A stretch of 11,238 bases of DNA from Planctomicrobium sp. (GTDB lineage: Bacteria > Planctomycetota > Planctomycetia > Planctomycetales > Planctomycetaceae), in NCBI GenBank assembly GCA_029259835.1, contig JAJDEL010000544.1, positions 1 through 11,238 on the forward strand, in the 5' to 3' direction. Positions 7,230 to 11,238 of the stretch are shown here, piece by piece (position 1 is the first letter of the stretch; every line of letters begins with the position of its first letter). The translations under genes were made by a program, and so were the position numbers. The notes below the pieces were generated by a model. It worked only from the letters and a program-made list of their open reading frames with translations. It made no database searches and was not told the DNA's origin.

Positions 7230-8441
7230 ATGCGATTTCGTACCACCACGATTGCCCTCGCTGTGATCGCCTTTGCTTCAATTGCAACGGCCTGTTCCGT
7301 ACCGGTGTTTCGGTACGCCCTGGAACATTGGCGTCCCGATCTGTACGTTGCTTATGTCTTTCACGATGTTGAGCTTTCGAAAGAACAACAGGCCGTCGCC
7401 AACTCGATGCAGCCGTTGGGGCCAGACGGTGCTCCGATTGCAAATTTGGCGGTCAAAGTTGTCGACATCAATGATGATCTCGCACCAGTGATTGCAGAAA
7501 TTTGGGAAGCTCACAAGATTGAACAACTGCCTACAATGGTCGTTCGCACCCCGCCGAAGATTGGGCCTCCTCAAACAATATGGCAGGGGGAACTCACCGC
7601 TGACAATGCTACCATCGTGATGAACTCACCAGCACGATCTCGCGTCAGCAAGAAACTGATTGATGGAGAATCCGTCGTCTGGGTCTATCTGGAATCTGGG
7701 CAAAAAGAAGAAGACGACCGATTGTTCGCGCTATTGAATTCCGAATTGGACCGCCTGGAGAAGAAACTCAAACTTCCGGATGTTGAAGTGGAAGACCTCG
7801 GCGAATTGTCGGTCGATCCCGACACTCTGAAAATCAAGTTTTCCGCTCTGCGAGTTTCGCGTGACGATGCAAAAGAAAAAGCATTCGTGCAAATGCTGTT
7901 GCATGTCGAGCCTGACCTTCTCGATCTGGAATTCAGCAGCCAGCCGATGGTGTTCCCCATCTTTGGTCGTGGACGTGCATTGTATGCTCTGGTCGGCAAA
8001 GGAATTGCACCGGATGTCATTGAAGAAGCCGCTCAATTTTTAACCGGCGCTTGTCAATGCACGGTGAAGGCACAAAACCCTGGTGTCGATCTCATTATGA
8101 ATTTGAACTGGGACAAGCTTGTGATCCCGACAGAAACTCTCGACGAAGGGCTTCCACCTCTAGCTGGTTTCTCCGGATTCGGAGAATCGGACGAAGCAAC
8201 TGAGATGAAAGAAAGTGATGGCGAGATTGCCGTTGTCTCAGAGACAATCGGTAATGGATCAGATTCAGAGAGTGAATCTCGCGAGTCTTCCACTTCCATT
8301 GCAAGCGTCATCGACAATTCAAATGGCCCAAAAGCTGACTCTGGTTCGTCAATGATTGGAAAGAACATCTTGTTTGTTCTGGTCTTCCTTGTGATCGGGG
8401 TTGTCATTGCCTCAGTATTTGTGGCACCTCGCGCGAGCTAG
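7230..8441 (+). CDS. Envelope-anchored CSVPVFRYAL-type protein of unknown function
   Basis: This 403-residue protein begins with a signal sequence (MRFRTTTIALAVIAFASIATAC). Cys22 may be a lipoprotein site, though Ala at -3 makes ATAC a weak lipobox, or a functional Cys kept in the segment CSVPVFRYALEHW. Residues 75-105 (VKVVDIND to LPTMVV) look like a thioredoxin-fold strand, helix and cis-Pro loop; this is a resemblance, not an assignment. Residues 245-295 carry a second conserved-looking block with ACQC (Cys 275 and 277) and NPGVD. An acidic, Ser-rich linker (about 318-375) leads to a C-terminal membrane helix (about 379-400). I recall similar planctomycete proteins beside ABC genes, with no known function. 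The FtsX-type permease follows after 80 bp, so a partner role with that transporter is inferred. Confidence 0.8.
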   Translation: MRFRTTTIALAVIAFASIATACSVPVFRYALEHWRPDLYVAYVFHDVELSKEQQAVANSMQPLGPDGAPIANLAVKVVDINDDLAPVIAEIWEAHKIEQLPTMVVRTPPKIGPPQTIWQGELTADNATIVMNSPARSRVSKKLIDGESVVWVYLESGQKEEDDRLFALLNSELDRLEKKLKLPDVEVEDLGELSVDPDTLKIKFSALRVSRDDAKEKAFVQMLLHVEPDLLDLEFSSQPMVFPIFGRGRALYALVGKGIAPDVIEEAAQFLTGACQCTVKAQNPGVDLIMNLNWDKLVIPTETLDEGLPPLAGFSGFGESDEATEMKESDGEIAVVSETIGNGSDSESESRESSTSIASVIDNSNGPKADSGSSMIGKNILFVLVFLVIGVVIASVFVAPRAS

Positions 8442-8468
8442 TCATTAGAAGATTTGCGAAACACAGCC

Positions 8469-8488
8469 CTTAACACCAAGGTGTTAAG
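8469..8488. promoter_or_regulatory. Perfect 9-bp palindrome, possible operator or mRNA hairpin
   Basis: CTTAACACC and GGTGTTAAG face each other across a 2-base centre (AA) in the 80-bp gap before the permease gene, 33 bp before its ATG. As DNA it has the form of a dimeric regulator site; as RNA it could fold with 8 bp and a CAAG loop. No U run follows, so a terminator is unlikely. Confidence 0.5.
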
Positions 8489-8521
8489 TCTCTCCTACAT
8501 CCCCCCAGGAAAGCACAACTC

Positions 8522-9874
8522 ATGACTGTGTGGAAACTTGCACTTCGGGAAATTCGCCATCGGAAATTCAGTTTTCTGATGGGAGTGATCTCCGTCACCA
8601 CCGCTGTCGCATGTCTCGTTGGTGCACAAACTCTGTTGCGTGCTGATCGAGTGATTACTGAACAATTATTGACCGAGAAGCAGTCCGAAATTGAACACGC
8701 AGTCGCGGCGAAAGAAGAGGCCGTCAAACAAGCCGGTGTAGAACTTGAAGACGCCATGCGGAAGCACATGAAAGGATTGGGCTTCAACGTCTTGATTCTT
8801 CCGATAGAACAATCTCGCTCAGAACTGCTCCTCAAAGGGATGACGGCATCAATGCCGGAGAGTTATGTCGACAAACTTGCATCATCAAAAATCGTCTCGG
8901 TTAACCATTTACTGCCGAGTGTTTCCAGACGCGTTCAGTGGCCGGAGCATGACCGCGAAGTCATCTTGATTGGAACACGGGGTGAAGTCCCGATTTTACA
9001 TCGTGGTCTCAAAAAGCCGTTGCTGGAAGAAGTCGCCGAAGGCAAGATCGTTGTCGGCTATGAGATTCACAAAGACCTCAAATTGAAAGTTGGCGATAAG
9101 GTCACATTCAAGGAGCGAAAGTTCACGGTCTCTGTACTTCACCCGGAGCGTGGTTCGACCGACGATGTCACGATTTGGATCAACCTCGGTCAAGCTCAAG
9201 AAATCCTCGGAATGCAGAATCTGATCAATGCGATTTTAGCGTTGGAGTGCGGCTGCACCGGCGACCGTATTTCCGTGATTCGAGAAGAGATTTCAGCCAT
9301 CCTGCCTGGGACACAAGTTGTCGAAAAATACTCTGAGGCACTTGCCAGAGCCGAAGCCAGAGAGAAGGCCAAAGAGTCTGCAGAATCGTCTCTTGCCAGA
9401 GAACAGGAGTCAGGCGAGGCTCTCTTGCAACAAGAAAAGCAAGCTCGAAATCAACTCGAACAACAACACGCAGGCTTTGCATCGGTGCTGGTTCCTCTCG
9501 TGTTGATTGGCTCCGTCGTTACAATTTTCCTGTTGGCTCTGATGAACACTCGACAGCGAACAGAAGAGATTGGAATCCTGCGAGCGATTGGATTCAAATC
9601 GAAGCAAATCATTCTCGTCTTTTTGTCAAAAGCCATGCTGATCGGCATTGCTGGTGGTCTTGCCGGAATTGCTTTGGGATTCTGGTTTGGCTGGTCACTC
9701 GGAGGCGTCGCAAGCAATGGAATCGACTGGGAAAAACTTTTTGAAGCAGACAGCTTGAAGTTCACCATTGCAATGGCTCCAGTGTTGGCAGTCGTGCTGA
9801 CTGGAATCGCCAGTTGGTTACCAGCCTTAATCGCCGCCCGCCAAGACCCGGCACTCGTGTTACAAAGTGGTTAG
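8522..9874 (+). CDS. FtsX/MacB-type ABC transporter permease with two coiled-coil arms
   Basis: This 450-residue inner-membrane protein has the FtsX/MacB layout of four helices: one N-terminal (about 18-38), a large periplasmic part, then three C-terminal (about 320-341, 366-392 and 413-437). The N-terminal WKLALREIRHRK and the loop RQRTEEIGILRAIGFKSKQ before helix 3 are typical, the latter being the coupling helix that touches the ATPase. The C-terminus ends PALVLQSG. Charged, heptad-like helices leave the membrane at both sides of the periplasmic domain (about 42-85 and 268-318), suggesting a coiled-coil stalk longer than usual. Family members drive lipoprotein release, efflux or cell-wall hydrolase activation by moving periplasmic parts rather than importing solutes; which applies here is not visible. 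GGAAAG lies 8 nt before the ATG. The likely ATPase partner follows after 177 bp. Confidence 0.9.
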   Translation: MTVWKLALREIRHRKFSFLMGVISVTTAVACLVGAQTLLRADRVITEQLLTEKQSEIEHAVAAKEEAVKQAGVELEDAMRKHMKGLGFNVLILPIEQSRSELLLKGMTASMPESYVDKLASSKIVSVNHLLPSVSRRVQWPEHDREVILIGTRGEVPILHRGLKKPLLEEVAEGKIVVGYEIHKDLKLKVGDKVTFKERKFTVSVLHPERGSTDDVTIWINLGQAQEILGMQNLINAILALECGCTGDRISVIREEISAILPGTQVVEKYSEALARAEAREKAKESAESSLAREQESGEALLQQEKQARNQLEQQHAGFASVLVPLVLIGSVVTIFLLALMNTRQRTEEIGILRAIGFKSKQIILVFLSKAMLIGIAGGLAGIALGFWFGWSLGGVASNGIDWEKLFEADSLKFTIAMAPVLAVVLTGIASWLPALIAARQDPALVLQSG

Positions 9875-9893
9875 ATGTTTGGACCAGGTAGTC

Positions 9894-10000
9894 GGTAGGC
9901 CAGGTTCTACCTGACTGAACTGGAGAGAAACCTCTATCCAAAATAGTGGTCAATGCCGGGGAATTCAGTGAGCATTTCCGTCAGACAGAGCCTGACCTCC
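9894..10000. repeat. REP/BIME-like element with imperfect inverted ends
   Basis: The ends at 9894-9915 and 9980-10000 are inverted copies: with one gap, 17 of 21 bases match and all four differences are transitions. Each end is itself a small hairpin with a TCT loop: CAGGT-TCT-ACCTG at 9901-9913, and TCAGGC-TCT-GTCTGA on the complementary strand of 9981-9995 (one G-U pair). Two opposed REP-type hairpins about 65 bp apart in an intergenic gap resemble a BIME or a small transposase-dependent element. It fills most of the 177-bp gap between permease and ATPase genes. A dispersed family is inferred, since only one copy is in view. Confidence 0.5.
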
Positions 10001-10051
10001 CTCCCAATATTGAAAATTATTACACACCTCAGATACTGCGGACCTCGCCAA

Positions 10052-10741
10052 ATGCTGCTTCAGCTTGATTCTGTTTCAAAAACATATAAAGACGCGCACT
10101 CGACAGTTCACGCGGTTGAGGATGTCTCGCTGCAGATTTCGGAAGGTGAATTCGTCGCCGTTCAAGGACCAAGCGGTTGCGGGAAGTCGACACTGTTATT
10201 AACCGCCGGAGGACTCCTCAAGCCGGATGCTGGGAGCGTGAAAGTCAACGATCAAGATCCTTACGCAATGACACCGGATGCGCGGGCAGAGTTCCGCGCT
10301 CAATCGATCGGGTTTGTCTTTCAACAGTTCCACCTGGTTCCTTACTTAAGTGTTTTAGAAAACGTGATGGCACCAGGCATGGCGGCGAAGAGTTCGATTT
10401 CAGAAATACGCGAACGGGCACTGCACCTGACCGAACGATTCGGTTTGGTAGACCGTCGTCATCACGTCCCTGCCAAGCTAAGTAGTGGTGAACGGCAGCG
10501 AGCTGCAATGGCGCGGGCGTTGCTGAATCAACCTAAACTTCTCCTGGCAGACGAACCGACCGGCAACCTCGACCACCAGAATGCGGAAACGGTTCTGAAC
10601 GACCTCTCTGAATTTGCAGCGAACAACGGTGCCGTCCTGTTAGTCACTCACGACGAACGAGCTGTTGCTCACGCTCAGAGGGGGATCATTCTGCAAGATG
10701 GAAAGATTGCCACCACTTCAATTGGAAGTGGTGCTGAATAG
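10052..10741 (+). CDS. LolD/MacB-type ABC transporter ATP-binding protein
   Basis: This 229-residue cytoplasmic ATPase is full length for the LolD/MacB/FtsE group. It has Walker A GPSGCGKS (39-46), a Q-loop within FVFQQFHLVPYLSVLENV (88-105), the signature LSSGERQR (143-150), Walker B LLLADEP (163-169), NLD in the D-loop (172-174), and the switch His200 in VTHD. All catalytic residues are present, so it should hydrolyse ATP. The FQQFxLxPxLSVxENV pattern points to lipoprotein-release or macrolide-type exporters rather than importers, which fits the FtsX-type permease upstream. An ATG at 9953 would add 33 residues foreign to this family and read through the repeat element, so 10052 is preferred even though its ribosome site is weak (GCGGA about 9 nt away). 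The ModA-like gene follows after 113 bp. Confidence 0.93.
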   Translation: MLLQLDSVSKTYKDAHSTVHAVEDVSLQISEGEFVAVQGPSGCGKSTLLLTAGGLLKPDAGSVKVNDQDPYAMTPDARAEFRAQSIGFVFQQFHLVPYLSVLENVMAPGMAAKSSISEIRERALHLTERFGLVDRRHHVPAKLSSGERQRAAMARALLNQPKLLLADEPTGNLDHQNAETVLNDLSEFAANNGAVLLVTHDERAVAHAQRGIILQDGKIATTSIGSGAE

Positions 10742-10854
10742 AGTCATTCAGTTGAGATGCCTCGATGTGTTAAGTAAAGTGGTGTCGTTATTCAATCTAA
10801 AGAGATCAACGCTCCCCGCCCCACTTGACCTGCCCTCCCTTTTGGTCCGTCACT

Positions 10855-11238
10855 ATGAATCAATCGCTCGTACCGACTTCATCGAATTCTGTGAGAAAGG
10901 AACGGTCCGGTCGAGTCAACACCCTGTGGGTTTTGTTGTGCGGAGCCGTGGGGCTGATTGTCTTGCTCGTTGCCATGCTGCGGCAAGGGGTACCGGTTAA
11001 AAATCCTGGCAAGCAGCATCTCATTCTATTCTGTGCAGCCGGGATGCGTGTTCCGGTCGAAGAGATTGCGACTGCCTATGAAGATGAATACGGCGTCACT
11101 GTAGAACTACATTTTGATGGTTCAAACACGCTGCTGAATCAATTGCAAGTGAATTCGTTTTCAGAAGCAGATTTGTATCTCGCGGCAGATGATTTCTTCA
11201 CCGATCAAGCCATCCAAAAAGGACTGGCTGCCGAAACG
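10855..11238 (+). CDS. Membrane-tethered ModA-like solute-binding protein, N-terminal part
   Basis: The frame is open from ATG at 10855 to the right edge (128 codons), so the C-terminus is missing. A polar, basic N-terminus (1-21) leads to a membrane helix (about 22-42) without a clear cleavage site, suggesting an anchored protein. Residues 55-128 match the first lobe of molybdate-binding ModA-type type II binding proteins: LILFCAAG, an amphipathic helix EEIATAYEDEYG, VTVELHFDGSNTLLNQL and ADLYLAADD. Compared with E. coli ModA as I remember it, the oxyanion-binding Ser12 aligns with Gly63, while Ser39 aligns with Ser90, so molybdate as ligand is uncertain. No clear ribosome site precedes the ATG. 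It lies 113 bp after the ATPase gene on the same strand; a ModB-type permease might lie beyond the edge, which cannot be seen. Confidence 0.8.
   Translation, partial: MNQSLVPTSSNSVRKERSGRVNTLWVLLCGAVGLIVLLVAMLRQGVPVKNPGKQHLILFCAAGMRVPVEEIATAYEDEYGVTVELHFDGSNTLLNQLQVNSFSEADLYLAADDFFTDQAIQKGLAAET

Noticed and set aside
8470..8835. 121-codon minus-strand frame opposite the permease start
   Set aside because: It is antisense to the N-terminus of a clear FtsX-type permease, with no recognisable features of its own.
9953..10051. N-terminal extension of the ATPase from ATG 9953
   Set aside because: The added 33 residues are not part of LolD/MacB-type ATPases and read through the REP-like repeat.
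10767..10775. GTGTTAAGT matching one arm of the palindrome at 8469-8488
   Set aside because: A single 9-base match without its inverted partner is not rare enough in 11 kb to call a second operator; noted only as a hint.

Overview
The window looks like a chromosomal piece of a planctomycete (order Planctomycetales; the genus cannot be fixed from the sequence). The reasons are the very large secreted PQQ-type beta-propeller protein that opens with a WPTYRG motif, an exported SnoaL-like (SgcJ/EcaC-type) protein, an exported Gly/Arg/Pro/Ser-rich TPR protein, and a CSVPVFRYAL-type anchored protein next to an FtsX/LolD-type ABC pair and a ModA-like binding protein. Base composition is near 50% GC. 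There are no tRNA or rRNA genes, CRISPR arrays, transposases or phage genes.

Left part (1-7028), all on the minus strand. From right to left in transcription order: a 1307-residue secreted protein with two blocks of PQQ-like propeller repeats around a Rossmann/methyltransferase-like domain (3105-7028); a hairpin with a U-rich tail that should end it (2990-3018); a well-formed promoter (2874-2901); a 321-residue exported SnoaL-like protein (1750-2715); and, 78 bp further on, a low-complexity secreted protein with TPR-like repeats that runs off the left edge (1-1671). That last gene has no stop inside the window, so a search for closed ORFs misses it.

Right part (7117-11238), all on the plus strand. 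A consensus-like promoter in the divergent gap (7117-7145) precedes four co-directional genes: a Cys-containing, probably envelope-anchored protein of unknown function (7230-8441), a MacB/FtsX-type permease with two coiled-coil arms (8522-9874), a LolD/MacB-type ATPase (10052-10741), and the first 128 residues of a membrane-tethered ModA-like solute-binding protein (10855-right edge). The permease and ATPase should form one type VII-like (mechanotransmission) ABC complex. The first and last genes are envelope proteins that may work with it; this is inferred from order and orientation only.

Non-coding signals worth attention are a perfect 9-bp palindrome between the first two plus-strand genes (8469-8488) and a REP/BIME-like element of about 107 bp with imperfect inverted ends between permease and ATPase genes (9894-10000). 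No clearly new defence or mobile system is visible. The most promising uncharacterised unit is the four-gene plus-strand envelope/ABC cluster.
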